Assembly: GCF_034190915.1 (NCBI RefSeq)
Contig: NW_026947485.1
Coordinates: 50,575,019 to 50,639,018 of the forward strand
Source: Cavia porcellus
Lineage: Eukaryota; Chordata; Mammalia; Rodentia; Caviidae
Length of the DNA: 64,000 nucleotides
Direction: 5' to 3'
Each line of letters opens with the position of its first letter. The stretch's first letter is position 1. Of this stretch, positions 1 to 12,670 are shown piece after piece. The translations under genes and the position numbers were made by a program. Below the pieces are notes generated by a model. It was not told the origin of the DNA, did not search any database, and saw nothing but the letters and a program-made list of their open reading frames with translations.

Positions 1-2316
1 ATCATAGAGTTTAAGGTTTGAAGTTTCCTTCTTGCATTCCCTCATTCCCAAAACCTGTATCTTTACTAGTGTAACTATAAAGCTTTGTTAATACTTTGAT
101 AGTTAACTCTTATAAAATTACTGTTTAATTCTTGTCTACCATTAGTGAAGATATATCTGTCACACCTAGTATACATTAGCTATAAATCAACTGGATTGCC
201 TTGAATTTTACATCATAATTAGCAGTTTCTTCTCTAAGATTAACAGTGGTATGTAATTGGTTCTTATGGTATGTTAAAGTCTAATTTGCCTTGACTAATA
301 CTACTGTAGCTGATTTGCTTAAAATTAACAGGGTCATGTTATTGTCACTATTTCTCTGTAAGCCAACATGCAGAATGTCTTTGTGACTTTACAAATACAG
401 AGTGCATTCCCAGAGAACTGACTTGCTGGGCCAACTTCTCTTCTCAACTTAGCCAAGATGGTGGGATCTTGGGATTGTGGTAAAAGATTATAGCTAGGGA
501 CACCCGAATTACATCACTGAAAAGCAACTACAGATTCCACGCTAGCAAAAATTGTTAAGACTATAAGAATGCAAAAACCTCAGTAGAAAGCAAAACAGAC
601 AAGAAAGAAACATGAGAAGAAAAGACAACAAAACACCTCCCAAACTGCCTAAATCCTTGGAAGTCAATCCAGGGGATGCCAAGGAGCACAGTAGCATACA
701 CCTAGGCCATACACCCAAATTACTTAACAGGATAGCAGATGAGGTTAAGAACACAGCTTAGATACTCAGAGGGATTAGAAAAGATATAACTAAGGTAAAG
801 TATAACTAAGATAAGATAATAAAAATAATAAATATAGGAGCTTTCAGAAGACACTAATAAAAAAGTAGATTAGTTAAAGGAAATGACACAAAATGCGAGT
901 GACCAATTTAACAAAGAATGAGAAACCATGAAAAGATTTCAATCAGAAATCCAGGAGATTAAAAATCATATTGAAAGTATGGGCAGCAGAATTGACCAGT
1001 GTGCGGACAGAATTTTAGAACAGAAGACAAGATGCCTTCAAAGACAAACCAATCAAAGATACCTTAAAAAACAAAAAGAGAACACAAAATATGGATCCAA
1101 CAACTGTTAGACAATCTAAAGCTTTATCTTAAAACAAGTGGAATGTGAAAAATCAGAAGACAACATAAATGGTATTTTTTTAAAACCCCGTTCACAGAAA
1201 TAATGGCAGAAAATTTCCCAAATATAGGAAAAGAAATAAACACAAATAAAGGAGGCATACAAAACCACAAAGAGCCATGACCAAAAGAGAACCTCTCCAT
1301 GCTACACTATTAGCTTAAGTACATTACTTGTCAAAATCTTAAAAGCTGTTAGGCAAAGGCAAGGAATCACATAAAAAGGTAAACTCATTAGAATTACAGT
1401 AGACTTCTCTACACAACTTTAAAGACAAAGAAGGTTTGCAGAGTATTTCAAACTCCCCAAAATAACTTTCAACTCTGACTTATGTCTCCCGCAAAACCTC
1501 CCCTTAAAATTGAAAGAGAAATAAGGTAGTTCCAAAGACAAGAAACAACTCAAGATACTCATAGATACGAAACCAACATAACAAAAAAATTATCAAGAGT
1601 ATCCTACAGAAACAATGAAGTCAATAATGCCAATGAGTCAAAAAGAATAAATATACCTGACAGGATAAATAGTAAAACAAAAGGGGAAAGCTTGAGGAAA
1701 TCAGCAACAGGAAAATAAAGCAATGATAGGAATTATTATAAATCTTTCGGTAATAACTTTTAATGTGAACGGTCTTGATTCCCCAATAAAAAGAAGAAAC
1801 ATTGGCAGAATGGATCAAGAAACAAAACCCAACAATATGCAGCATACAAGAAAAATATTTCATTCAAAAAGAAACTCACAGATTAAAAAGCAAAAGGATG
1901 GAAAATAATAAAGTCATGCAATATGAACCCTGAAAAAAAGCAGTAATTGATATCCCTACTTTTGATAAAATGGATTTCAAGCTGAGACCAATAGGAAGAG
2001 ACAAAGAAGGTAACTCATGTTGGTTAAAGGAATTAATATATGCACCAAACACTTGTTACAACTTCATAAAACAAATGCTAATGATCATGAAAAATCAGAT
2101 AAACATTAATACAGTACAATTGTAAAGGAGGATCTAAATACTCCACTGTCACAAACAGATCAACTAGACCAAGGAAAAAAATCTTAGAAATATCAGAGTT
2201 AAACCTTCAAACAAACAGATAATCTACAGTGTCTGTCCAAAGACAACAGAATATACATTTTTTTCAGCAGCACATGAACTGTCTCCAAAACAGTATCCTA
2301 CAAAGTATGATTAAGT

Positions 2317-2430
2317 GGGGCTGGGGATTTAGCCCAGTGGCATAAGCGCCTGCCTTGTAAGCAGGCAGTCATGAGTTCGATCCCCGGTACCGATAAAAAG
2401 GAAAAAGACAAAAAAAAAAAAAAAAAAAAA
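2317..2430 (+). mobile_element. ID-type SINE (young subfamily) inserted in L1
   Basis: A tRNA(Ala)-derived SINE with an A-box-like segment (TTAGCCCAGTGGCATAAGCG), a B box (GAGTTCGATCCC) and the tail TACCGATAAAAAGG followed by about 20 A. It is flanked by a perfect 17-bp target-site duplication, ACAAAGTATGATTAAGT, at 2300-2316 and 2431-2447, so the insertion is recent relative to the host L1. Confidence 0.95.
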
Positions 2431-3161
2431 ACAAAGTATGATTAAGTAAAGGCAAAAGAATCAAAGTTATCCTGTGCATATTATCAGGTCCTAGTGCAAT
2501 GAAACTAGAAATCAATGGCGAAAGATACAACGTAAACTATGCAAACACACTGAAATTAAACAATACTCTTTTAAATAATCAATGGATCATCTGAAATTTT
2601 AAAAATTAGACACACATTAATGCCAGTATCACATAGAACCTAGAGGGCACAATGAAAGTAGTCCTAAGAAGAACATTTATGGTGGGGAATTCTCACATCA
2701 GAAAAACAATCAACTCAAATAAATAACCTAAGGATGCACTACAAGGTCCTAGAAAGCAAGAATAATCCAAACCCTAAGCTAGTACAAAGTATGAAATCAT
2801 AAGGATCAGAGCTGAAATTAATAAAATTGAGACAAAAAAATATAAAAACTCAATAAATCAAAGAGTTAGTTCTTTGAAAGATTAAACAAAACAGACTAAC
2901 CCTTAGCCATTCTTAGCAAAAAAAATAAAAACCTAAACGCATGCAATCAGAAATAAAACACGCTAAATCACAATGGATTCTGCCAAAATCCAGATTACCA
3001 TTAGCTGCTTTGAGAAACTATACTCTAATCAGAAATTCAGAAGAAATAGACAAATTCCTAGATACATATAAACAACCAAAGCTGATTAAATAAGATATAA
3101 AACTCCTAAATAATCCAGTATCAGTCAGGGCAATTGAAGAAGTAATTAAGAAAAAAACTAC

Positions 3162-3748
3162 CCTGGCCCTGAATCAAGGCTGGCAGCTTCCTGATGCTAT
3201 TGGTTTCAAGCAGGAGCATATAAAGATGTCCTTCTATGATCTGTTGGCCATTGCAGAACTTTGGGCTGTGAAATGGTCAATTCATTACAAAGAAACAACT
3301 TGAAGCAACCGCTCCTCCCCTCCCAAACCCTATGTGAGTGGCTGTAAGCCTGGCAGGCTAGGGCAGCCCATGACAGGAGCCACTGGCATTTATTGGGCCC
3401 CACGCCATGCTGGGACCTGGAGCACTAGGAAACCAAACAATCCCTCCCCCACCGCCTGTTTTGTTTTGTTGAACTTCAATATACATGAAAGTATGGACAG
3501 CTATTTTGAAAAGAATGAGAGACTACAACAGCCAGTAGTGACTTCCCTATTGTCTGGTTTTGAAGACCTATGCGAAGACATAGAAAACTATCTGGAAGAA
3601 AACAAGACAATATGATAGACAGTGAAGATCTCAGGTCATCTAGCTTTGAAATTTGTATCTTTTACATTGCTTTCTTATGTCCTATATTGTTCTATTTTGT
3701 TGTGTTTAATTTTACCCCCTTTAAAATAAAAATTTTAAATATTTTTTT
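3162..3748. mobile_element. Unclassified 590-bp interspersed insert within L1
   Basis: This segment interrupts L1 ORF2 and is bounded by AAAACTAC at about 3154-3161 and 3749-3756, which looks like a target-site duplication. It has a GC-richer first half and a T-rich second half ending in ACCCCCTTTAAAATAAAAATTT. The end resembles that of the tandem-monomer repeat at 19.58-20.37 kb (CAGCTATTTTGAA and CCTCTTTAAAATAAA are shared), which suggests one family. It contains a 93-codon open frame (3334-3615) of no recognisable family; I do not regard that as a gene. Confidence 0.55.
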
Positions 3749-5187
3749 AAAAACTACAAAAAAAGCCCAATTCCTGACAAATTCTCTAAGAACTTTGGAG
3801 AAGATCTAATGTCAATACTCCTCAAACTCTTTAATGAAATTGAAAGGGCAGCAATACTCCCAAAGTTACTTATGAAAGTAGTAATCTTAATTCTAAAATC
3901 AGAAAAGGGCCCAACCAAAGAAGAAACCACATAACAATCTCTTTAAAGAACACAAATGCAAAAATCCTCAATAAAATACTAGCAAACAGAATACAGCAGA
4001 GCATAAAAAAAGATCATACATCATGACTAAGTACAATTCATTCCAGAGATGCAGAGATGGTTCAACATATGCAAATCAATAAATGTAATGCACCACGCAA
4101 ACAGAAGCAGGAAAAAAAATCACATGATCATCTCAATACATGCAGAAAAAACAGCCAACAAAATCCAACATCTATTCATGATAAAAATCCTGAAGAAAAT
4201 AAGAAGAGAAAGTCATTATCTCAATCTGATAAAACCAAAACCACCTATGAAAAACCAAAGGCCAACATCATACTAAACAGAGAGAACTTGAAAGCTTTCC
4301 CTCTAAAATCAGGGGCAAGACGAGGATGTCACTATTACCACTTCTGTTCAATATAGTTCTCAAAACATTAGCTACAGCAATTAGACAAGAGAAAGAAATA
4401 AAAGGAATATAGACAGCAAAAGAAGATGTTAAATTATCATTATTTGTAGATGACAAGACTCTCTGCATAGAAGACCCCAAAAACTCTCCCAAAAAGACTC
4501 CTAGACCTAATAATCAAATTTAGTAATACAGCAGCATACAAAGTCAACATTCAAAAATCAATAGAATTCCTGTATACCACTAAGAAACTGATCAAGAAGA
4601 AAATTATGGAAACAATATCTTTCACAAAGGAATCAAGAAAAATGAAATACTTAGGAATTAACCTAACCAAGAAAGTAAAGACCTACCCAAGGAAAACTAT
4701 AGTACTCTGAAAAAGGAAAAATGAAAGGATATCAGAAAATGCAAAGATATGCCCTATTCCTGGATAGGTGGAACCAATATAGTCAAAATGGACATTTTTC
4801 CAAAACTGTTATATAGATACTCCTCAGATGAAGAAACACAAATGGCCAATAAACACATGAAAAAATCTTCATCACTGCAGGCCATTTGAGAATAACCTAC
4901 AGCCACACCACCCTGAACATTCCTGATCTCATTTGATCTTGGAAATGCAAATGCAAATGATCTTGGAGTACCATCAAGAAACCAACCAGTAACAAATGTT
5001 GGCGAAGCAAGGATGAGAAAAGGAACCCTTTTTCATTGTTGGGAAGAGCACAAACTAACACAACTACTATAGAAATCAGTATGGAGTTTTAAAAAATTAA
5101 AACTAAAAATTCCATCTGACTCAGTTGTTCCCCCTCTTGGTATCTGCCCAAGAGTTAAAGGACCTCATACCATTCTCATCTTCATAC

Positions 5188-5396
5188 TGTGTTTCTAAAG
5201 ATAAGACCTAACCAGAAAATAAGCACTGGTCATTACCATGGTGATGGCCAGCGTAATGCAGAAGATTAGAACTCATTAGTCTCTTGCTTAGTGATTACTC
5301 TGTAGTGGCAAATAAGGCAAGGTGAATAGGACTGGCATTTTTCATCTCTAGTTTTCATGGCTGATTATTTTCCAGTTAGGTCTTATTTTTAGGGAA
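5188..5396. mobile_element. Inverted-repeat DNA element (MITE-like) inserted in L1
   Basis: A 209-bp insert in the L1 3' region with long terminal inverted repeats. The left arm is at 5191-5224 (core ATAAGACCTAACCAGAAAAT). The right arm at 5363-5396 reads the same on the opposite strand (core ATAAGACCTAACTGGAAAAT). The L1 resumes directly after the insert. The flanks carry ATAC at 5184-5187 and 5397-5400, so the duplication is ATAC or just TA, as in Tc1/mariner elements. The interior has no coding capacity. Its family is not assigned. Confidence 0.75.
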
Positions 5397-5975
5397 ATAC
5401 TACAGCAGCACAATTGAAAATCGCCAGATCTTGGAAGCATTCCGTATGTCCATCAACAGAATGAATGGATAAAGAAAATGCTATATTTATATCCAGTAGG
5501 GTACTACTCTACTGTAAAGGATAAACTTAATTCATTTGTAGGAAAATGTATGCACCTTGAGACCATAATGTTAAGGGAATTAAATTAGACACATGTGTTT
5601 AAATTATATGATTTCTCTTATATGAAAAACAATATATAAATTTAGTATGAAATAAAAGACAAATAATAAGAAAAAAGAGATTAAAAAGTTATTGTTACCC
5701 AGCATGGACAATTGTATCTAAAAATGTACCTTAATTTAGTCTTATGTGCTTTACATGTTTTTTGGCCTATTAGTCTGGATGCTAAATCTGTATGGATGGT
5801 AAATAACTTCATAATGATTTATAAGATAAATAAATGAATGCTGGCAAAATAAAAGAAGATAGAGGACAGTATAAAACAGAATTGAGATGTATTACTGTAC
5901 ATATACCATTTCCATTCAGTGAATGTAATCACTGTATACTGCAAACATACACTAATATAAATTTTAAAATAGTAT

Positions 5976-7791
5976 AGAATCACCTTCCCAATATCCCTTC
6001 TTATTTCTAGATGTGTAAAAAAATAGGAAAAATTAAGTAATGTAATAGGTGATGTATATACAAATCACTAAGCACTTAGTTTAGTTCATGATTAACTGAC
6101 TCCAATAGACTAGAGAAATGTGCTGTTAAGATAATCTCTGTCTTTAACAGAGCCACACATTACCTAAACAGAAAAACAGCTCATCTTAATTCTGAATCTG
6201 ATAATTGTACTAGAAATGGACTTTGGTATCAGACCTAAGAACAAACCAGGGTTAGCAAACCAATATTAACTGAAAAGAGTGTTTTCTGTGTAGCAGAGCA
6301 TAGTAGTCAGACTGAGAACACAAAAGTGTCTATGGCAGATACCTCTTGTTCTCAAGAGTCTACAGATCCTATCTTTGAAGCACTTTCAGTTGACAGGAGA
6401 AGTAGACAGGTCCTTCTGCCATATGGGAGAGGCTGGCTAATCTCTAACTTGTTTTAGGCAAAAAAAAAAAAAAAAGTGTGTGGGGGGGACATTTCCCAAA
6501 ATGTTAAAAAAAAAAGTTTAAAGTCTATCCTATTCATAAGAGAAATATTTATAATTTATTTAATCCTAATTTTCAAAAGTTAGAAAGCAAGACAGAGGAA
6601 GCCATGCAAACAGAATGCTGTTTTATAGTGGACATGACCTCTGTAACAAGTTCTTACTTCACAAAATTAGACCAATCTCATCTTAAGAACTTAAGGATAA
6701 TAATAAATGATAAATAGCTTAATGAAAAAGGACAAGATTATGGAGCCAAAAAAGAGGCCACCATTAGAATTTTGGGTCTGATTAATGGCTTACTTAGATA
6801 TTAAAAAAATGGTTAATACTGGTATATTTAGATTGAAAAAAGGAAGATAAGAAACTTCTCTAAGAAGAGAAAGTAAATAAATTGTAAAGGTAGGTTTCCC
6901 TGTTTTTTCTTCCTCTTCTAAATAATTCCATTCTAAAGTCAGATTTGGTGCCAAACAAGGCAGGCATGTATGCAGGGGTAGAGACACAGAGTAAGGGATG
7001 GAGGCAACACAGAGACACACGGCAGAGTGAGGACAGTATCCAATAGGACCAATCCTGCTGGGGCGTTAGCACCAAAGGAGAAGCAGGGTGTAACAGCAGC
7101 AGACCACACGTGGCAGCATCAGAGTCAGCGGTGTGAAGAAGCTATAAACTGGGAGTGGGGAAGGATATGGAGCATGTTGTGTACTAGAGCCCAAACGATG
7201 TCAGTACTGCATCCAAGAAGGGCTGCTCAGCATTTAGCTTCAGAAACCAAATCATGTCAGTGCCAGAAAGAGATGAAAATGGTCCTTAAGAGATACTGTT
7301 ATATACAGATGGACTATAGTAAACATAATATGATCACGAGTTCTGACTCATTAAGGATGGAAAAAATATGGAAAGAAAGAAAACTGAATATGAGATTAGA
7401 TATTGAAGCATGTATTCTTCAAAATTATCAAGGTCATGAAAGTCAAGGAACATGGGAGAACTGAAGTGTGGAGAGGCATGGAAATGAAAGGCAAGATATG
7501 TGGAAGACAATGATACAATGTATTAACTATAAATTACTCTCATTAGTTTGTCACAAAATTTTGTTTTATCTTTTTAATACGATAAAAACTGAAAAAAATA
7601 AAGGCAAGGCATCATTACAGACTGTATTATTTTGCTATAAACCAAATTACTGGAGCCACTGATGAAATCTGAGTAAAGTCTCTGAATTAGATGATGGTAC
7701 TTTATCAATTTCTGGTTAATTAATCCAATGAACTTCTCATCTTGGTAAGTATTCTGTGGTTATATAAGAGAGCATCTCAAAAGAAAAAGAG
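5976..7791. other. Unique AT-rich intron sequence
   Basis: I see no exon, RNA gene or clear repeat here apart from short A and G runs (6460-6490). Open frames at 6790-7660 have no family features, no splice context and ordinary AT-rich composition. Confidence 0.5.
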
Positions 7792-7807
7792 TACACACTG
7801 AAGTATT

Positions 7808-7916
7808 GCTGGGGATTTAGCTCAGTGGCATAAGACCACCTGCCTTGCAAGCAGGCGTTCGTGAGTTCGATCCCTGGTACCGATTAAAAAAAAAAAGAGA
7901 GAGAGACAGAGAGAGA
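7808..7916 (+). mobile_element. ID-type SINE
   Basis: GCTGGGGATTTAGCTCAGTGG start, B box GAGTTCGATCCC, tail TACCGATTAAAAA followed by a GA-rich stretch. Flanked by a perfect 16-bp duplication TACACACTGAAGTATT at 7792-7807 and 7917-7932. Confidence 0.95.
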
Positions 7917-7932
7917 TACACACTGAAGTATT

Positions 7933-10900
7933 TAGGAGTAATAGAGTACCACATTAGCAATGTATTCTCAAATGGTTCGGGGGGGGGGGAACCTATGTAA
8001 ATTGCAGCTTTCCTGTAAATTGTGATTATCTTAAGTTTTTTAATTTTAAAAAATAAGTCAGAACAGAGAGACTTCTATATAAAATGTCAATTGTTTTTTG
8101 TGACCAACATCAAATAGAAGAGCTCAGCACTACACAAAAATGCACTACAAAAGAAATGATTCTGGCACCCTTAGAACCCAGAGGCTGACAGGCATGGAAA
8201 CACCCTGACAGAGAGAGCAGTAAAGCTCCAGGAAAAAAGATGAAGTTTCTCAAGAACCACAAGACAGCAAGTGAAGGAGGACATACAGGATACAGGTTAA
8301 ATGAGGTATTTATTAGGGTAACTGGAACAATTTGGAGTAAAGTAAAATCCAGAAGTATACAAATTGCAGATGAATCATCTGGCCCCCATGATAACAAAAG
8401 TGAATAATTTTTTATGATAAAAAATATTTTCAGTGGAGTACAACTATGAAGGAAAATACAGAGCATCCAGCTAGAAAGGCCCACTGGAACTATTGGTAGA
8501 GAAATAGATACTAGATTTAGATGTCTCCATTTTATTTTCGAGGCAACACATGAGATCTTAAAGGATTTGAGAGCAATACCTTGGTTGTAGCAGAGATTAG
8601 GAGAGGAGGAAGATCAGTAGAAGATTACTGTAATAAGATTAGAAGGGCTGAAATAAACACTGAAGTAGGAGTTGAAGAGAGATTTGTGAGGCACTACAAA
8701 TTTGATAGGATTTTCTAACTAATCACCCATAAAGGAAAGAACAGATAAAGATTATAGGAGCCTTGAAATTGTTCCTTAAGAAACACTGAGGTCTGGCAAG
8801 AAGAAAAGAATAGGTGGTTAGTGACTTCAATCAATAAATTGATTCTTTGATATCAATAAAATATTCTTCTATTATCCTTCCCATGCTTTGTAAACAATCC
8901 TTTATTAAATTCTCTTCAATCCAAGTTGGGTGTTTAATCTGTTTCTGATAGGACCTTTATTATTAACATTTTTCTTATCTTTATTAGCCATAATTATCTC
9001 CACAATATATAACAAAGCCAAATTTAGTTCCCTCCATTATCTTTACATAAAGTTCTAGTCAAGAGCCTTTTTTAGGATCTAACTGGTCCATTCTATTTTT
9101 GGTTTCTTTTGCTGCCTTTCAAGATGCTGCAACCTAAGATATCAGAAGCGGTATGTGTGTTCATCAACCACTGTGGAAACTGTGTTTCCAAGAAAAGGAG
9201 ATCTAAGAACCTCAAAAAAGTTCACACCTGTGGATCAGAAAGCAACTACTTCCTTATCTGGTAAGAACACTGCACCACATAAACTAGCCCAGCCTTCCTG
9301 ACCCATGGTTCTTCTCTTTGAAGGTTCTATCAAAGGCCTTTAAGTCTACCTGTCCTATCAAGAATTTTGAGACTGTCAAGCAGGTGCCAAAGAATGACTC
9401 AACTAAGCTACTGGCACTGAAGAAATAACCTTTCCCAGCTTTCCTCACATAACAAAATACATTGAGATACTGAAGAATGAAGCAAGTAACCAATATAAAC
9501 CTAAGAGAAGCTTGGCATGGCCAACCCACTTACTGAAATCATAGCCTCAAGACTCCATTACCACCCAGAGGCTGAAGTTAAGGTTCCCCAGTGCTATGGT
9601 CCAGTGTAAAAACTTCTCTAGGGCTCAGCAGCACTGAGGACAATGATGCAAAAGAAATGAGTTGTGAGGGTAGTAATTCACCAAAATTAAGCTTTGAGAG
9701 TTTTAAAACAGACTATAAGTTTAAAATATCACAAAGAAAAGAACCTAAAATCTGGAACATCAATATCAGACAAAAATGCTTGTTAAATCTGAAATGTCCC
9801 TCAAAGATTCATTGGTAGGATTAATCCAATGGAGCCATGTTGGAAGGTGCACCCTAGAGAGAATAAATCATGAGGATACAATTATTGGGCTCTTAGGAAC
9901 CGGGGCCTCAGAGGAAATAAGTCACCAGGGGCATACCTTTGAAGAAAATGTCTTGTCCCTGCACCCACCACCACCACTCTCTCTGCCTCTTTTCTCCTTT
10001 TCCTCTTTTTCTCAACTACACTGTCATACCAATAAAGAGTCAACACAGGCTACATGAGATATACCATCTTTGTGATAAATCCATCCCAGCGTCCATCTTT
10101 GTGATAAATCACTAAAGCACATTAGACACAGTATGGTAAAAACTGAACTGACTGGAAACAGGAGAGATCACTGAGGAGGGTAGTGGCATATGAGAAACAG
10201 AAGACGAAAAAGTCACTAGATATGCTCCTAGGATTATGAACTGTATCTCCTTTAAGATATAACAGTGTGGACTGAAATTCCTTTTCAATCTTTTGTTTAA
10301 CATTGCATTTCTTCAAAAATACCACCAACCTAGGACTTACCTGTCTGATACCTAGTAGGAATGAAATTATCTTTACAAGGCAAAACTAGAGGTATCTTTT
10401 TTCCACCCCATCCTCTTTGGCTAATGAAGCTCTCCAAGAACTGCCTCCACATTAGAGGAGTGTCATTAAATAAGAAACACTTTTCCTGGAGAAACACTAG
10501 AACCCTGAATACTATATAATATGTGCATGTTGAAATACAGCCACATTTTCCAAGGAGTAGTCTGGAATATAGTTCCTATATCTCACTAACTGGGTTCAGC
10601 AAAATTAGATTACATATTAGCAAGTTAAAAAAAATATGAATACAGCATGTCCATAGAATGAGAATGGTAAAACAAGAAGGACCTGTCTAGAGTAGTCTAG
10701 ATACAGTATTTTTACTGTTCCTCAGAAAATCTAACATCATGTAACAAAAGAAAAACATAAATCTGTTGGTAACAAAAACTTGAAAGTAGGTATAACTATA
10801 ATAATCTGATTCAAAATTTTTACAACACAAAAGGTCTCATTTCAAAATGGAGTAAAAACTAGTATTTTAATACAAATATACAGTATTTTGAAGGACATGA

Positions 10901-11100
10901 AATTGGAATTTGGAACTAAAGTCACAATATTTAACAATCATTAACCTAGCAAAAATGCTAAAGTCTGATAAAGCATCAAGAGTAAGTAAAGACATTGAGA
11001 AGGGCTCACATATGTCACTAATGGAGTAAATTCTTCACCTCTTTCCTGTATTAGAAATAATCCACATCTTTCCCAGATGACTTTGCATGAATACCCACTA
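7933..11100. other. Unique AT-rich intron sequence
   Basis: No exon or RNA gene seen. It contains a run of 10 or more G at about 7979-7989 and a short direct repeat of CCATCTTTGTGATAAATC at 10,067 and 10,092. Several open frames of 60-125 codons are unsupported by any family motif. Confidence 0.45.
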
Positions 11101-11104
11101 GAAT

Positions 11105-11500
11105 GAACAAAGTATATTTTCCCATCTCATAGATGTTGGCTTAGCAATGTGATTGCTCTAGGTAACAAAAGGTGGCAGGAACGACAGTGAGCCAGTTACA
11201 TATTTCCACACACTTTCTGCTTCTGCCACTTCGCAGGAGAAGAAATGCCCAGAGAAGCAGTATGTCCAAAAGAATCAGAAAGAAGAACTAACTTGAAGCC
11301 AATGTCAATCATATCTGCAAACTGAAGTTCAGAGCCTGGAGTCAAAAATCTGCATCAGTTCATCTGAGTCGCAATAACTTACAGATCAACAGTACAAAAA
11401 AAAAAAGCTTACTGCCTTAAGCTGCTAAGTTTTTAAGCATTTTGTCTTTTTGTTTGTATTAATATAGCATTGCTGCAGCAGTCACTAACTAATAACAATC
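11105..11500 (+). mobile_element. MLT1-type MaLR LTR
   Basis: The end region reads CCTTAAGCTGCTAAGTTTTTAAG ... GCAGTCACTAACTAATAACA, which follows the usual MLT1 LTR 3' end. The middle (CTTTCTGCTTCTGCC) also fits. It is old and diverged, so the boundaries are approximate. Confidence 0.65.
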
Positions 11501-11734
11501 ACTCTCTACAGCAATGTGGCAATACCCAATAACATTGAAAGTGCTCATACAGCACAGAAATAGATACTTTCAGTATGTTCCCCTAAGGTAGTGGTTCTCA
11601 AAAAGCAATCTAATACTCCTTTTTATGAACAGTCTATTTAAAACATCTTTCTATCTCCTAACAAACAATAAAAAATCTACCTATTACCATACATAATTTT
11701 TTAATTGACATAATATCCTTACTATAATATAAAG

Positions 11735-11895
11735 AAAGCCTGATGGGTGGCACGTGCTTATAATTCCAACATCAGGATCGCAACTTCAAGCCCAGTCTGG
11801 GCAACTTAGCAAGACCCAGTCTCAAAATTAAAGACTTGGGAATGTAACTTAACCCAAAGGCACTAAATTCAGGCTCCAAAGTATACATGTATGTG
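11735..11895 (+). mobile_element. B1-dID-type composite SINE
   Basis: A diverged B1 part (GCCTGATGGGTGGCACGTGC ... AAGACCCAGTCTCAAA) runs directly into an ID-like part (TTGGGAATGTAACTTAACCC ... CAGGCTCCAAAG). This head-to-tail fusion is the B1-dID structure known from some rodent lineages. Confidence 0.7.
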
Positions 11896-12530
11896 CATGT
11901 GTGTTAAACAGAATATAATTTGTAACAAAGGCAGTATTCCTGCAAGAAGCAAGCAAGTTCTTACTGTGTAAACTTTAAAGGGACAAAGTCATATAACTGC
12001 TGAACTTTGGACTCAAAATATCCCCTTAAAGTTTGCAGCTAGCAACCACATTTGCTTCAGCCTAGTCCTGACCCTACTTAAAAATAATTGTATGAAAAAA
12101 TGCAAATGTTTTGGTGACTCTGATAGAGAACTTAATGAAACAGACTAGACATTTACTTGTACTCCTGTGTAACATCACCATGAATGCAAACCTTACATAT
12201 GCAGGTTGATTAAAGTGTGTTGTACTAGTGACTCAGATACTACAAATGCTATTCGTATTGTAGTCATGAGTTTCCAAAATAGTGAACAATTCTCAGTAAA
12301 CTTCTGAATAAAATAAAGTCTTCCTTCACCTTGCATGGTAGTTGAATTCTTAAAAACAACAGCATATACAACAGCCATACCAAACCCTGAGATAGATACG
12401 CCACCCGTGAGTTAAGTAAAAGACTGAATAAAGAAACAGGCAACACCAGACCATACATTTAAAAAGAATTCAGGCCCACAATCTGCAACAACCAGGCCAG
12501 AAAACCAAGCCATAATACTATAGAGTAAAT

Positions 12531-12670
12531 GCTTATGTCTTCCCAAAATTCATACGTTGAAGTCTAATCCCCGATGTGATTTTTGGAGGTGGGGCTTTTG
12601 GGAATTACTTTCAGTCATGAGGGTTAAGTCTTGAATACCTCTAGATATGAAGAACAAAGACCATACAGTG
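12531..12670 (+). mobile_element. MaLR LTR fragment
   Basis: AAAATTCATACGTTGAAGTC ... GGAGGTGGGGCTTTTGGGAA is the common 5' body of MSTA/THE1/MLT-type MaLR LTRs. Only the 5' part is recognisable. Confidence 0.6.

Larger units (their letters stand above)
437..5975 (+). mobile_element. L1 LINE, plus strand, decayed, with three nested insertions
   Basis: A degenerate L1 in sense orientation. It opens with the typical 5' motif AGCCAAGATGG near 450. ORF1-like sequence follows (coiled-coil region about 930-1080, matching another L1 copy at 41,581). ORF2 begins near 1740 with the endonuclease start (ITFNVNGLDSPIKRR). Reverse-transcriptase pieces occur at 4050-4280 (QRWFNICKSINVMHHANR) and 4260-4490. 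The 3' end near 5,820-5,970 resembles the 3' ends at 42,333 and 53,590. Stops and frameshifts interrupt all frames, so the copy is dead. It is interrupted by a SINE (2317-2430), an unclassified insert (about 3162-3748) and an inverted-repeat element (5188-5396). Confidence 0.85.

Noticed and set aside
2317..2400. tRNA-like gene with A and B boxes (also at 7,808, 25,991, 40,150)
   Set aside because: Poly-A tails, target-site duplications, unpaired T stem and many near-identical copies show these are tRNA-derived ID SINEs.
3334..3615. 93-codon open frame with an acidic C-terminus
   Set aside because: Sits within a mobile insert in an L1 and has no known family; kept only as a description of the insert.
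7027..7464. 145-codon open frame in ST7 intron 1
   Set aside because: No domain, no splice or promoter context, and wrong strand for ST7.
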